Below are positions 48,394 to 56,974 of a stretch of 64,000 nucleotides of DNA, piece after piece (within the stretch, counting starts at the first letter, position 1; each line of letters starts with the position of its first letter). The stretch spans positions 26,608 through 90,607 of the forward strand of contig JAFTVF010000012.1 in assembly GCA_017465865.1 (NCBI GenBank), given 5' to 3'. Source of the stretch: Clostridia bacterium. Its GTDB lineage: Bacteria; Bacillota; Clostridia; Christensenellales; Borkfalkiaceae. The notes under the pieces were generated by a model, which worked only from the letters and a program-made list of their open reading frames with translations, made no database searches and was not told where the DNA came from. The translations under genes were made by a program, and so were the position numbers.

Positions 48394-50439
48394 ATGGCAA
48401 AAATCAACATTTTACCCTCCAAAGTATATAACCGTATTGCGGCGGGCGAGGTCGTAGAACGCCCTTGCTCGGTGGTAAAAGAACTCGTGGAGAACGCGAT
48501 CGACGCAGGCGCTACGGAAATAGAGATCCGCATTGAAAAGGGCGGAAAACAGCTCATTCGCGTAATCGACAACGGCTGCGGTATCGAGCGCGACGATCTG
48601 CATTCCGCGTTTTTACCGCACGCGACGAGTAAGATCGCGAAAGCGGAGGACTTGGAAAATATTCTAACGCTCGGGTTTCGCGGCGAGGCGGTGGCGTCTA
48701 TCGCTTCCGTTTCGAAAATGACGATCACGTCCAAAACCAAGGACGGGAAATGCTACCGTTTATCCTCCGACGGCGGGGAGATAGGACAAATTACCGAAGC
48801 GGCGGGCGAGGACGGTACGGACGTTGCCGTGGAGATGCTGTTTTTTAACGCGCCCGTGCGTTTGAATTTCTTAAAAACGGACAAGCACGAGGAAACGGAG
48901 ATCACGAATTTCGTATCTCGGTTTATCCTGAATAGGCAGGATATCGCGTTTACCTACTACGCGGACGGAAAAAAAGTCTTGCAGTCTTTCGGCGGTAGTG
49001 AGGAAGAGGCGATCGTCAGCGTTTACGGCGCGGCGATTTTGTCCGATTGCTATAAAATCGACGCGGAAAAACACGGTATCCGTATCCGCGGTTATATCGG
49101 AAATCAGAACTTCTCCAAACCGAATAAAAGTTATCAAAGCCTGTTCTTAAACGGCAGATATATCCTCAACGCCACCGTTTCGGCGGCGATCTCCAACGCG
49201 TATTCGAGCTATCTGATGAAACGGCAGTATCCCTTTTACGTTCTGCATATCGACGTGCCGACGGAGATCGTGGACGTAAACGTGCACCCGAACAAAGCGG
49301 ACGTGCGTTTTGCCGATAATCAGATCATCTACGGCTGTATATACAGCGTGATTTCTTCCATCCTCGACGGGCAAACCAAGGCGCTTGATTATATCGTCCG
49401 CGATAAAACCGAGCCGATTACGGAAACGCCCGTCAAGCCTGAAAAGACGGTAGAAACTCCGAAAAGACCGACCTCGTTCGGCTTTGCAACGCTGACCTAC
49501 GAAGAGGCGCAAAAGGAGATCGAGGCTTGCGCACCCGCGTTCACGGCGAAAAAACAAGGCGCGATCGAGCTTCCGTTCGAGGACGTAAAAAAAGAGCCGA
49601 GAAAAGGCTTTATTCCCGCGGAACAGATCGCGGATTATCAGTTTCCGACCCCGCAAGAGGTCGCCGAGCAAAAGGAACGCAAACCCCAGAAAAAGGATGC
49701 GGAGCGCTTGCATAAGCAATTCCCCGATCTGTTCTTTGAACGGCACGCTTTGGAATTGAAATCTTCCGAGCAGAAAAAGGAAACCGCTGAAGAGGATGCT
49801 TTTGCCCAGAATAAGCGGTATTTAGAGGAGTTGGAGCGCAAGAGCAAGCAAAACAAAATCGACGTTTCCGCTTGCGTATACGCGGGGAAGCTGTTCAATA
49901 CCTATTTAATGTACGAGCGCGGCGACGAGGTATACATTATCGATCAGCACGCGGCGCACGAACGCTTGATTTTTAACCGTTTGAAAGAGCAAATGCAAAA
50001 CCGCGCAGTGGCGCGCCAGCCTATGCTTTTGCTGTATACGCTGAGATTAAACGCCTTTGAAAGCGCGTTTATCCGCGAACGCTTACAGGAAATCCGTGAG
50101 ATCGGTTTCGATATCGAGGAAAGCGGCGAAACGGCGTTTTCGATCACGGCGATCCCCGTTGATCTGCAATCGATCGATCTTAGCGTGTTTTTTAACGAGA
50201 TACTCGGCGATATCGGCGGATACCGCGCGATCAAGCTCGTGGATATTCTCAAAGACAAGCTCGCGACGGCGGCGTGTAAAGCGGCGGTAAAAGGCGGTAT
50301 GGACTTGACCCGCGAGGAAATCGACGCGCTGTTTACGCTTATGGACGGCGATATGGGCTTGAAATGCCCGCACGGCAGACCCGTCGTGGTGAAATTGACC
50401 CGTACCGAGCTTGAAAAAATGTTCAAGAGGATCGTATAA
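48394..50439 (+). CDS. mutL: DNA mismatch repair protein MutL
   Basis: A 681-residue MutL. The GHKL ATPase domain has NAIDAGATEIEI, DNGCGI, HATSKI and GFRGEAVASIASVSK. The C-terminal part carries the endonuclease-type metal motif of MutL from mutH-less bacteria: DQHAAHE at residues 517-523; the second Glu of DQHA-x2-E-x4-E is Asn528. ACKAAVKGG and CPHGRP are present. The middle linker (residues 330-480) is long and charged. The stop overlaps miaA (TAATG). Nicking ability may be altered by the Asn. Confidence 0.95.
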   Translation: MAKINILPSKVYNRIAAGEVVERPCSVVKELVENAIDAGATEIEIRIEKGGKQLIRVIDNGCGIERDDLHSAFLPHATSKIAKAEDLENILTLGFRGEAVASIASVSKMTITSKTKDGKCYRLSSDGGEIGQITEAAGEDGTDVAVEMLFFNAPVRLNFLKTDKHEETEITNFVSRFILNRQDIAFTYYADGKKVLQSFGGSEEEAIVSVYGAAILSDCYKIDAEKHGIRIRGYIGNQNFSKPNKSYQSLFLNGRYILNATVSAAISNAYSSYLMKRQYPFYVLHIDVPTEIVDVNVHPNKADVRFADNQIIYGCIYSVISSILDGQTKALDYIVRDKTEPITETPVKPEKTVETPKRPTSFGFATLTYEEAQKEIEACAPAFTAKKQGAIELPFEDVKKEPRKGFIPAEQIADYQFPTPQEVAEQKERKPQKKDAERLHKQFPDLFFERHALELKSSEQKKETAEEDAFAQNKRYLEELERKSKQNKIDVSACVYAGKLFNTYLMYERGDEVYIIDQHAAHERLIFNRLKEQMQNRAVARQPMLLLYTLRLNAFESAFIRERLQEIREIGFDIEESGETAFSITAIPVDLQSIDLSVFFNEILGDIGGYRAIKLVDILKDKLATAACKAAVKGGMDLTREEIDALFTLMDGDMGLKCPHGRPVVVKLTRTELEKMFKRIV

Positions 50440-51335
50440 TGCCGAAAGTTTTGGTTATCTGCGGCGCAACGGCTTCGGGAAAGACGGCGTTATCGATCGC
50501 CTGCGCGAAACAATTCAACGGCGAAATTATTTCCGCGGATTCCATGCTCGTCTATCGCGGGCTGGATATCGGTACGGCAAAACCGAGCATAGAAGAACGC
50601 GGCGGCGTACCGCATCATCTGATTGACGTGGTTTCGCCCAAAGAAAACTTCTCCGTCAGCGACTACGAGGCTATGGCGTTGCCGATTGTCGAGCGGTTGC
50701 TGTCCGAGGGGAAAACGCCGATTATTTGCGGGGGTACGGGCTTTTATATCAACGCGATACTGTATAAAAGCCAATTCGGCAATATCGGCGCAAACGAAGC
50801 AATCCGCGCCGAATACGAACGCTTAGCTTTGGAACACGGCAAGGAATACGTGCACGCGATCTTGCGCGAAAAAGACCCCGAAAGCGCGGAAAAACTCCAT
50901 TATAACGATATCAAGCGGGTCATTCGCGCGTTGGAGATTTACGACGTTACGGGCAAAGCGAAATCCTTGCAACAGGACAAACCTGTTCCGAGATTCGATT
51001 TCGTATCCGTTTCCGTCGAATATCCCCGCGAAATCTTATACGAGCGTATCAATTTACGGGTGGATCAAATGTTTTCTTGCGGATTGATCGACGAAGTGCG
51101 AGGGCTTATAAAGGACGGCGTAACGCAGGATATGCAGTGTATGCAAGGCATCGGCTATAAAGAAGTGGCGGAAGGCTTACAAACGGGCGCAACGGAAGAG
51201 GAAATGAAAGAACTCGTGAAAAAGAACACCCGCAACTACGCAAAACGCCAGCAAACCTTCTTCAAACGCGCGCAAAACCACGTATATTTGTCCTCCGACG
51301 AGGCGAACGCCGAACAGGTCGCAAAATTGCTGTAA
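50439..51335 (+). CDS. miaA: tRNA dimethylallyltransferase MiaA
   Basis: A 298-residue enzyme that prenylates A37 of tRNAs reading UNN codons, giving the substrate of MiaB. Walker A GATASGKTALS, ADSMLVYRGLDIGTAKP, VPHHLIDV, GGTGFYINA and GIGYKEVAEGL followed by KNTRNYAKRQQTFFKR are all typical. The start overlaps the mutL stop. It is the last gene of the operon; an 18-bp repeat cluster, not a clear terminator, follows. Confidence 0.96.
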   Translation: MPKVLVICGATASGKTALSIACAKQFNGEIISADSMLVYRGLDIGTAKPSIEERGGVPHHLIDVVSPKENFSVSDYEAMALPIVERLLSEGKTPIICGGTGFYINAILYKSQFGNIGANEAIRAEYERLALEHGKEYVHAILREKDPESAEKLHYNDIKRVIRALEIYDVTGKAKSLQQDKPVPRFDFVSVSVEYPREILYERINLRVDQMFSCGLIDEVRGLIKDGVTQDMQCMQGIGYKEVAEGLQTGATEEEMKELVKKNTRNYAKRQQTFFKRAQNHVYLSSDEANAEQVAKLL

Positions 51336-51343
51336 ACAAGCAA

Positions 51344-51397
51344 CTATGCCACGCATAATACCTATGTTTGGCATAGTAGATATATCAGACATACTAC
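51344..51397 (+). repeat. Three tandem 18-bp palindromic repeat units before the YnbB-like gene
   Basis: CTATGCCACGCATAATAC (51344), CTATGTTTGGCATAGTAG (51362) and ATATATCAGACATACTAC (51380) follow each other with an exact 18-bp pitch. The first 31 bp differ from the copy at 24525-24555 at only two positions, and similarity extends about 10 bp upstream (TAAACAA). They fill the gap between miaA and the start codon at 51414. Confidence 0.8.
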
Positions 51398-51413
51398 ATA
51401 GAGAGAAAGGATC

Positions 51414-52640
51414 ATGACAGTAGAAGAACTTATTAAAAAGAGTGAAGAACAACTTGCAAAGCAGTTTGCTTTGGCGGACGAGATCAGCGAATACAACCAA
51501 GAAAAGGTATTAAAGGCGTTCAGTAAGCACTCGATCGCGCTGCGGCATTTCAATCCCACGACGGGCTACGGCTACGGGGACGAGGGTCGGTTTGTGCTCG
51601 GGGAAGTGTTTGCGGAGGCGCTCGGCGGGGAAACGGGTATCGTTTCGCCTGCGCTGCTTAGCGGTACACACGCTTTGACGGTGGCGCTGTTCGGCGTTTT
51701 GCGTACGGGGGACACGGTGTTGTCCGTGTCGGGTATGCCGTACGATACCATTCGCGGCGTGATTTTTGGCGAGGGAAACGGCTCGCTGAAAGATTTCGGG
51801 ATTTCTTTTGACTGTACGCCGTTGACGGACGAGGGGAAATTCGATAAAGAAAGCATTAAAAATGAAATGGTTCGCCTTGGCGATAGCTTGAAAATGATAT
51901 ATATTCAGCGTTCGCGCGGGTACGAGCTTCGCGACGCGTTCACCGTTCAAGAGATCGGCGAGATTTGCGATTTCGTGCGTTCGCTTGGCTTTGAGGGCTG
52001 TATTTTCGTAGATAATTGCTACGGTGAGTTCGTAGAAAAGCGAGAGCCTTGCGACGTCGGCGCGGACGTTGCCGTGGGGTCGCTTATCAAAAACCCGGGC
52101 GGTGGACTTGCGCCGACGGGCGGGTATATCGTCGGAAAGGAGAAGTATATCGACCTCATCGGCAGGCGTTTGACTGCGCCGTCGATCGGAAACGAGGTAG
52201 GCTCGTACGCCTACGGATACCGTTTGTTCTATCAGGGCTTATTTCTTGCTCCGCACACGGTCAATCAGGCGATCAAAGGCAGTCTGGTCATCGGGAAATG
52301 TATGGAAAATCTCGGCTATGAGAACTTCCCGAAGCTTGACAAAACGCCCGCCGATATCACGCGCGCGATCCGTTTTGATACGGTGGAACAGCTTTGCAGT
52401 TTTATTCAATCGGTGCAAGAGGCTTCGCCTGTCGATAGCTTTGTAACGCTTGAACCTTGGGATATGCCGGGGTACGACAGCAAGGTGATCATGGCGGCCG
52501 GCTGTTTCGTGGAGGGGGCGAGTATTGAGCTTTCGGCGGACGCGCCCGTAAAACCGCCGTATACGGCGTATTTCCAAGGCGGACTTACCTACGAGCATTG
52601 CAAATACGCGTTAAAGAAGATATTGAGTAAGCTGATGTAA
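51414..52640 (+). CDS. PLP enzyme of the YnbB/methionine gamma-lyase-like family
   Basis: A 408-residue protein of the family called aluminium resistance protein or methionine gamma-lyase family, a Cys/Met-metabolism PLP fold. Visible: HFNPTTGYGYGDEGR, PALLSGTHALTVALFG, YIQRSRGY, FVDNCYGEFVE, and the PLP Lys motif GSLIKNPGGGLAPTGGYIVG, then GNEVGSYAYGYRLFYQGLFLAPH. The substrate is not established. RBS GAGAAAGG precedes ATG 51414. In Bacillus the homologue sits near hfq-glnR; in Clostridia it often follows miaA, as here. Confidence 0.87.
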   Translation: MTVEELIKKSEEQLAKQFALADEISEYNQEKVLKAFSKHSIALRHFNPTTGYGYGDEGRFVLGEVFAEALGGETGIVSPALLSGTHALTVALFGVLRTGDTVLSVSGMPYDTIRGVIFGEGNGSLKDFGISFDCTPLTDEGKFDKESIKNEMVRLGDSLKMIYIQRSRGYELRDAFTVQEIGEICDFVRSLGFEGCIFVDNCYGEFVEKREPCDVGADVAVGSLIKNPGGGLAPTGGYIVGKEKYIDLIGRRLTAPSIGNEVGSYAYGYRLFYQGLFLAPHTVNQAIKGSLVIGKCMENLGYENFPKLDKTPADITRAIRFDTVEQLCSFIQSVQEASPVDSFVTLEPWDMPGYDSKVIMAAGCFVEGASIELSADAPVKPPYTAYFQGGLTYEHCKYALKKILSKLM

Positions 52641-52641
52641 G

Positions 52642-53202
52642 ATGCAAAAACTATCTGAAATGTCCTTGGCGGAGCTTTGGGAGCTATTTCCCATATCGTT
52701 GAAAGAAGCAAATGCGGGTTGGGAAAATCAATTTAACGAAGAGAAGGCTGTCCTGGAGACATTATTAAAAGATTTCAAAGTTTGTATTCACCATGTTGGA
52801 AGTACGGCGATCGGCGGTATTAAAGCGAAAGATATCGTGGATATATTGTTGCAAACGGAAACGTTTACGGATATGCTTAAAATTGCTGACGCTTTATCAG
52901 TAAACGGCTATATTGTGATGAGTAAAACGGAAACGCGCATTTCTCTGAATAAGGGGTATACGGAGAATGGATTTGCGGACAAGGTATTTCATTTGCATCT
53001 ACGCCTTCGAGGAGACAACGACGAGCTGTATTTTCGAGATTATCTCCGAGAATATCCGTTGGTTGCCCGAGAATACGAAAGGTTGAAAGTAGGTTTAGCC
53101 GAAAAATATAAGAATGACCGCGACGGATATACGCAAGCCAAAACGGAATTTATACAAAAATATACCGTTTTAGCAAAACAAATATATGAAAAAAGATATT
53201 AA
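52642..53202 (+). CDS. GrpB family protein (UPF0157, nucleotidyltransferase-like)
   Basis: A 186-residue protein with GrpB-family marks: HHVGSTAIGGIKAKDIVDILL (an MNT-type nucleotidyltransferase motif GS-x-A), FHLHLRLRGDNDELYFRDYLREYP and YERLKVGLAEKY. The activity of the family is unknown. The gene starts 1 bp after the YnbB-like stop but is visibly more AT-rich (codons such as aaa, tat, gaa), suggesting recent acquisition. A terminator shared with ung follows. Confidence 0.82.
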   Translation: MQKLSEMSLAELWELFPISLKEANAGWENQFNEEKAVLETLLKDFKVCIHHVGSTAIGGIKAKDIVDILLQTETFTDMLKIADALSVNGYIVMSKTETRISLNKGYTENGFADKVFHLHLRLRGDNDELYFRDYLREYPLVAREYERLKVGLAEKYKNDRDGYTQAKTEFIQKYTVLAKQIYEKRY

Positions 53203-53226
53203 AAAAGGAAGGCGTTTGCCTTCCTT
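53201..53226. terminator. Bidirectional terminator between grpB-like gene and ung
   Basis: AAGGAAGGC (53205-53213) and GCCTTCCTT (53218-53226), 4-nt loop, with an A-run on the left that gives a T-tract on the minus strand for ung. Confidence 0.8.
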
Positions 53227-53229
53227 GAT

Positions 53230-53898
53230 TTATTTCGTCAGATCCCAATCAATCGGGGGCAGACCGTGCTTTGTTAAATACTCGTTCGTTTTCGAGAAAT
53301 GTTTACAACCGAAAAATCCGTTGTACGCCGACAAGGGCGAGGGGTGCGCGCATTCCAAAATCAAGTGCTTGGAAGTATCGATCAAGGGCTTTTTACTGCG
53401 TGCGTTTCCGCCCCAAAGAATGAATACGACGTTTTCTTTTTGGTCGGAAATGAGCTTGATCACGCTGTCCGTAAACCACGCCCAACCGCATTTGGAATGG
53501 GAATTTGCCTGATGCTCGCGTACGGAAAGGGAAGTGTTCATAAGCAGCACGCCCTCATTTGCCCATTTGGTAAGGTTTCCGCATTTGGGCAGGTCGCAGC
53601 CGATATCCGATTTCAATTCCTTGAAAATATTTTCCAAGGACGGTGGATTTTGAACGCCGTCCTGCACGGAAAAGCACAGCCCGTGCGCTTGACCTACGTT
53701 GTGATAGGGGTCTTGCCCCAACAGCACCACGCGCAGTTTCGAAAACGGCGTGTATCGGAAACAGTTATACAGATCGTACATATCGGGATAAACGGTATAA
53801 TTCCGATATTCTTCGATCAAGAATTTACGGATCTTCAAATACCGTTCGTCCGCAAAAAGCGGCGCAAGCCGTTCGTTCCAGTCGCCTAAATCAATCAT
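53230..53898 (-). CDS. ung: Uracil-DNA glycosylase
   Basis: A 222-residue family 1 UDG, excising uracil from DNA. The water-activating loop GQDPYHNVGQAHGLCFSV with catalytic Asp, the uracil-pocket VLLMNTSLSVREHQANSH, and the DNA-intercalating loop HPSPLSAYNGFFGC are all present. Length is standard. It is followed by a shared terminator and lies 32 bp downstream of mtnN on the same strand, so both may be cotranscribed. Confidence 0.96.
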   Translation of the reverse strand: MIDLGDWNERLAPLFADERYLKIRKFLIEEYRNYTVYPDMYDLYNCFRYTPFSKLRVVLLGQDPYHNVGQAHGLCFSVQDGVQNPPSLENIFKELKSDIGCDLPKCGNLTKWANEGVLLMNTSLSVREHQANSHSKCGWAWFTDSVIKLISDQKENVVFILWGGNARSKKPLIDTSKHLILECAHPSPLSAYNGFFGCKHFSKTNEYLTKHGLPPIDWDLTK

Positions 53899-53930
53899 TC
53901 ATCCACCTCGGCGTTATCGTAAAGTAAAAA

Positions 53931-54587
53931 TTATAATTCCTCGAAAATCATCGGCAACGCGGCTTTTAAGTTGGCAAGCGCCTTGTCTTTGTTGATCAAA
54001 AACTGCTCGGTCGTACTGCCGCTACCTGCAACGTCGGAAATCGCTTTTACCGAATATACGGGCAATTCCGCGCTATACGCCGCCTGTACGATCGCCGCGC
54101 CCTCCATATCCCGAATATCCGCGTCCAATTCCGCCGTCAACAATTTATAATCGGCGGGGGAGTCGTTGAAACGGTCGGAAGTTCCCAGCTTTTTCTGCTC
54201 GAAAGGGATATCAAGAAGATTTAAGTCGAGATAATTTTCCGTATACTCGTCCAAAGTCCCGATCTTCGTGCCGTTGAGCTGGGTGAGATCGAAGTCAAAC
54301 TGTACCGCTTCCGCGATCTGATACACCCCGCAAAGCTCTACGTCTTTGTTCAAACCGCCCGCTACGCCGAAGTTGAGCAGCTTTTCCGCGTCGAACTTAC
54401 TGACGAGAAGCTGCGCGCCGAGCGCCGCGTTCACCTTGCCTACGCCGCATACGCAAACGGCAACGTCTTTGCCGTACGCTCTGCCGACGTAAATTTTTTT
54501 GCCGCTCACGACGAGGGAACGGACGATCTGCATTTCGTCGAGGAGGATATCCGCCTCGCTTTGCATTGCAATTACTGCACCAATCAT
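53931..54587 (-). CDS. mtnN: 5'-methylthioadenosine/S-adenosylhomocysteine nucleosidase
   Basis: A 218-residue purine nucleosidase cleaving SAH and MTA, products of SAM use (relevant to MiaB and polyamine or quorum-signal chemistry). Motifs: GAVIAMQSEADIL with the catalytic Glu, CGVGKVNAALGAQLL, FGVAGGLNKDVELC, RDMEGAAIVQAAY (substrate Glu/Met) and KAISDVAGSGST (catalytic Asp). RBS AGGAGAAAAGAGA lies upstream of ATG 54587. Confidence 0.93.
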   Translation of the reverse strand: MIGAVIAMQSEADILLDEMQIVRSLVVSGKKIYVGRAYGKDVAVCVCGVGKVNAALGAQLLVSKFDAEKLLNFGVAGGLNKDVELCGVYQIAEAVQFDFDLTQLNGTKIGTLDEYTENYLDLNLLDIPFEQKKLGTSDRFNDSPADYKLLTAELDADIRDMEGAAIVQAAYSAELPVYSVKAISDVAGSGSTTEQFLINKDKALANLKAALPMIFEEL

Positions 54588-54617
54588 ATTCTCTTTTCTC
54601 CTATGTATAAATTCTTG

Positions 54618-54646
54618 TTGAAATTTTTCTTCGTATATGTTATAAT
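54618..54646 (+). promoter_or_regulatory. Promoter-like sequence antisense to the phosphopantetheinyl transferase gene
   Basis: On the plus strand TTGAAA (54618-54623) and TATAAT (54641-54646) are 17 bp apart with TGT before the -10. It points into the 3' end of the minus-strand gene, and no plus-strand gene follows for 550 bp. A small hairpin GCCGA-TAAAT-TCGGC (54655-54669) with TTTTC lies just downstream. Confidence 0.5.
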
Positions 54647-55170
54647 GTTCCTATGCCGATAAATTCGGCGTTTTCAAAATCCCGTTTCCCGCATACGGCT
54701 ACGATATGCCCGCGGAAAGTCTTTACCGTCAACGCTACGGGCATTTCCGCGCCCTTTCTCAGCAATTTTCCTTGTGAAAAACAAAGCGTTTTCAGTTCTT
54801 TGGCGAGCGTGCTCCCTAAATACTTCACGGCGCTTTCTTTCACGACCCAACGTTCGAGAAATTGCCTTGCCGAGCTTATTTCTTCGCGCTCTGCCACAGG
54901 GAATTTTTTTACGATCGATAGATAATCCACGGCGCGATCCAGCCGTTCTGCGTCTATGCCGACCTCCGTATCGGAAAAGGCAACGAACAACAGCTCGTCC
55001 GTGTGTGCTACGGAAAAAAACAAGCCGAGATGATCCGCAAGATAGGGCTTTCCCGTTTCCGTGCGGGCGATCACGGCGTTTTCCGCGCCGAAAACGTCTC
55101 GTAATATTTTTTCAATCGCCCGTTCGGACGACGGATAAGCGGAGCGTTCCGCATAAAATATTTTTTCCAT
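54640..55170 (-). CDS. Sfp-type 4'-phosphopantetheinyl transferase
   Basis: A 176-residue member of the PPTase superfamily that attaches the phosphopantetheine arm to carrier proteins. Visible are GKPYLADHLGLFFSVAHTD, the Mg-binding VGIDAERL and the WVVKESAVKYLG signature. It is shorter than Sfp (about 225), lacking part of the N-terminal half, but the core is intact. Whether it serves acyl carrier protein (no acpS is visible here) or another carrier is open. It reads toward mtnN. Confidence 0.85.
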   Translation of the reverse strand: MEKIFYAERSAYPSSERAIEKILRDVFGAENAVIARTETGKPYLADHLGLFFSVAHTDELLFVAFSDTEVGIDAERLDRAVDYLSIVKKFPVAEREEISSARQFLERWVVKESAVKYLGSTLAKELKTLCFSQGKLLRKGAEMPVALTVKTFRGHIVAVCGKRDFENAEFIGIGTL

Positions 55171-55203
55171 AAGACAACAACATTATAACAGGAGAGAAAA
55201 AAA

Positions 55204-55662
55204 ATGTCAAGAGCAGAAAGAGCAAAAGAATATTTTCTTCAAGGATATGCGTGTTCGCAGGCGGTCGCGTTGGCGTTTTCCGATCTAACGGGCGTTGACG
55301 AACGGCTGATTTCCAAGATCATGCTCCCGTTTGGGGGCGGGGTCGGCAGACTTCGTTTGACCTGCGGCGCGGTGAGCGGTATGGCGGCGGTGATCGGTAT
55401 GCTCTTTGCGAGTCCCGAAAACACGCCCGAAAATAAAAAGCAAACGTATGCGATCGTACAAGAACTGTGCGGAAAATTCAAAGAACAAACGGGCAGTTTG
55501 ATTTGCGCCGAGCTTTTAAGCGGAATGAAAGTGCCCGTGGAAGTCGGCGGAAACGCCGAGGCGAGAACGGCGGAATATTACCGCAAACGCTCGTGCGCCG
55601 ATATGGTGGCGTTGGCGGCGCAGATGATAGAGGAGTATCTCCAAGAAAAAGGGAATATATAA
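55204..55662 (+). CDS. C_GCAxxG_C_C family redox protein
   Basis: A 152-residue protein with the Cys pattern of this family: GYACSQAVALAF, GGVGRLRLTCGAVSGMAAVIGM, ICAELL and RSCADMV. Members occur in anaerobes and are thought to bind a metal or heme/Fe-S cofactor; the function is not known. The start has AGGAGAG 8-13 bp upstream. It is divergent from the PPTase and convergent with ychF, and a bidirectional terminator follows. Confidence 0.87.
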   Translation: MSRAERAKEYFLQGYACSQAVALAFSDLTGVDERLISKIMLPFGGGVGRLRLTCGAVSGMAAVIGMLFASPENTPENKKQTYAIVQELCGKFKEQTGSLICAELLSGMKVPVEVGGNAEARTAEYYRKRSCADMVALAAQMIEEYLQEKGNI

Positions 55663-55663
55663 G

Positions 55664-55695
55664 AAAACCGCGAGGGCATCAGTTCTCGCGGTTTT
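55664..55695. terminator. Bidirectional terminator between the C_GCAxxG protein gene and ychF
   Basis: AAAACCGCGAG (55664-55674) and CTCGCGGTTTT (55685-55695), 10-nt loop; A and T tracts flank the stem on both sides. Confidence 0.85.
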
Positions 55696-55706
55696 ATCTT
55701 TCATGC

Positions 55707-56822
55707 TTATTTGTTGCTTTTGGAAACGTTGAAATAGTATTCTACGACGTCGCCGTCCTGCATTACGTATTCCTTGCCTTCCGAGCGCACCTTGCCTTTT
55801 TCTTTCGCGGCGGCGATCGAGCCGAGCGTTACGAGGATTTCCCAATTTACCACGTCCGCGCGGATAAAGCCTTTTTCGAAATCGCTGTGGATCTTACCTG
55901 CGGCTTGCGGTGCTTTCGTGCCTTTTGTAATCGTCCAAGCCCGCGTTTCCTTTTCGCCTGCCGTGAGATAGGAGATAAGCCCGAGGAGGGCGTAGGATTT
56001 TTTAATCAGTCGGTCAAGCCCGCTTTCCCCAAGCCCAAATTCTTCCATGAACATCGCTCTGTCCTCGTCGTCCATTTGGGAAAGCTCTTCTTCCGTTTTT
56101 GCGCAGATGACAAGCACTTCCGCGCCTTCCGTCTTTGCATAGTCCTTTACATGTACGACGTAAGGGAGAGTATCCTCGTCCTTGCCCATATCGTCTTCCT
56201 TGATATTCGCCGCGTAAATAACAGGCTTTGTGGTCAAAAGGAAACAATTTTTCAAAAATTCTTCTTCGCCGTCCGCAAGCTCGAAATTCCGCGCAGGCTT
56301 TTCGCTTTCGAGATACGAGTACAACCTTTCAAGGAATGCGTATTCCTCGGCGGCTTTTTTATCCGCACCGCCGCGCGCCTGTACTTTTACTTTATTCATA
56401 CGGTTTTGCACTGCTTCCATATCCGACATAATCAGCTCTAAATTGATCGTTTCGATATCGCTTACGGGATCAACGCGGTCGTCAACGTGCGTGATATTCG
56501 CATCCTCGAAGCAGCGTACGACGTGTACGATAGCGTCCACCTCGCGGATATGCGAGAGGAATTTATTCCCAAGCCCCTCGCCCTTGGACGCGCCTTTTAC
56601 AAGCCCTGCAATGTCTACGAATTCGATCACGGCAGGGGTAACCTTTTTACTTGCGTAAAGCGCCGAAAGCTTGTCCAAGCGTTCGTCGGGTACGGCAACG
56701 ACACCGACGTTCGGTTCGATGGTGCAGAAAGGATAGTTTGCGCATTCCGCGCCTGCGTGTGTGATTGCGTTAAAGAGAGTGGATTTACCAACGTTGGGGA
56801 GCCCAACGACGCCGAGTTTCAT
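55707..56822 (-). CDS. ychF: Ribosome-binding ATPase YchF
   Basis: A 371-residue Obg-family NTPase, starting at ATG 56822 (MKLGVVGLPNVGKSTLFNAIT). An in-frame extension to 56921 adds unlikely residues. YchF prefers ATP: the G4 motif is NIKEDD-type rather than NKxD (YAANIKEDDM). Also present are FVDIAGLVKGASKGEGLGNKFLSHIR and the C-terminal TGS domain (GKIHSDFEKGFIRADVV, GKEYVMQDGDVVEYYFN). It interacts with the ribosome and stress response. Convergent with the preceding gene. Confidence 0.96.
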   Translation of the reverse strand: MKLGVVGLPNVGKSTLFNAITHAGAECANYPFCTIEPNVGVVAVPDERLDKLSALYASKKVTPAVIEFVDIAGLVKGASKGEGLGNKFLSHIREVDAIVHVVRCFEDANITHVDDRVDPVSDIETINLELIMSDMEAVQNRMNKVKVQARGGADKKAAEEYAFLERLYSYLESEKPARNFELADGEEEFLKNCFLLTTKPVIYAANIKEDDMGKDEDTLPYVVHVKDYAKTEGAEVLVICAKTEEELSQMDDEDRAMFMEEFGLGESGLDRLIKKSYALLGLISYLTAGEKETRAWTITKGTKAPQAAGKIHSDFEKGFIRADVVNWEILVTLGSIAAAKEKGKVRSEGKEYVMQDGDVVEYYFNVSKSNK

Positions 56823-56913
56823 AGAAATTCCGTCCTTTTGTCTGTTTTTCTGCTCTATTATAATACAAAATTCAAATTTTGGCAAATTAAACGCGCCCGA
56901 TTTGAAAAAATAC

Positions 56914-56942
56914 TTGCCCAAATTAAAAAAATGTGTTATATT
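56914..56942 (+). promoter_or_regulatory. Predicted promoter of argS
   Basis: TTGCCC at 56914-56919 and TATATT at 56937-56942, 17 bp apart. The leader is only about 25 nt, so there is no room for a T-box. Confidence 0.55.
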
Positions 56943-56974
56943 AGTAAGGATAAAAACAACGGAAAGGTATAATT

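Noticed and set aside
54653-54925. A 90-codon plus-strand ORF behind the antisense promoter
   Set aside because: It is the shadow of the phosphopantetheinyl transferase gene and lacks a ribosome site.
56823-56974. T-box riboswitch upstream of argS
   Set aside because: The predicted leader is only about 25 nt; no T-box bulge sequence or terminator is present.
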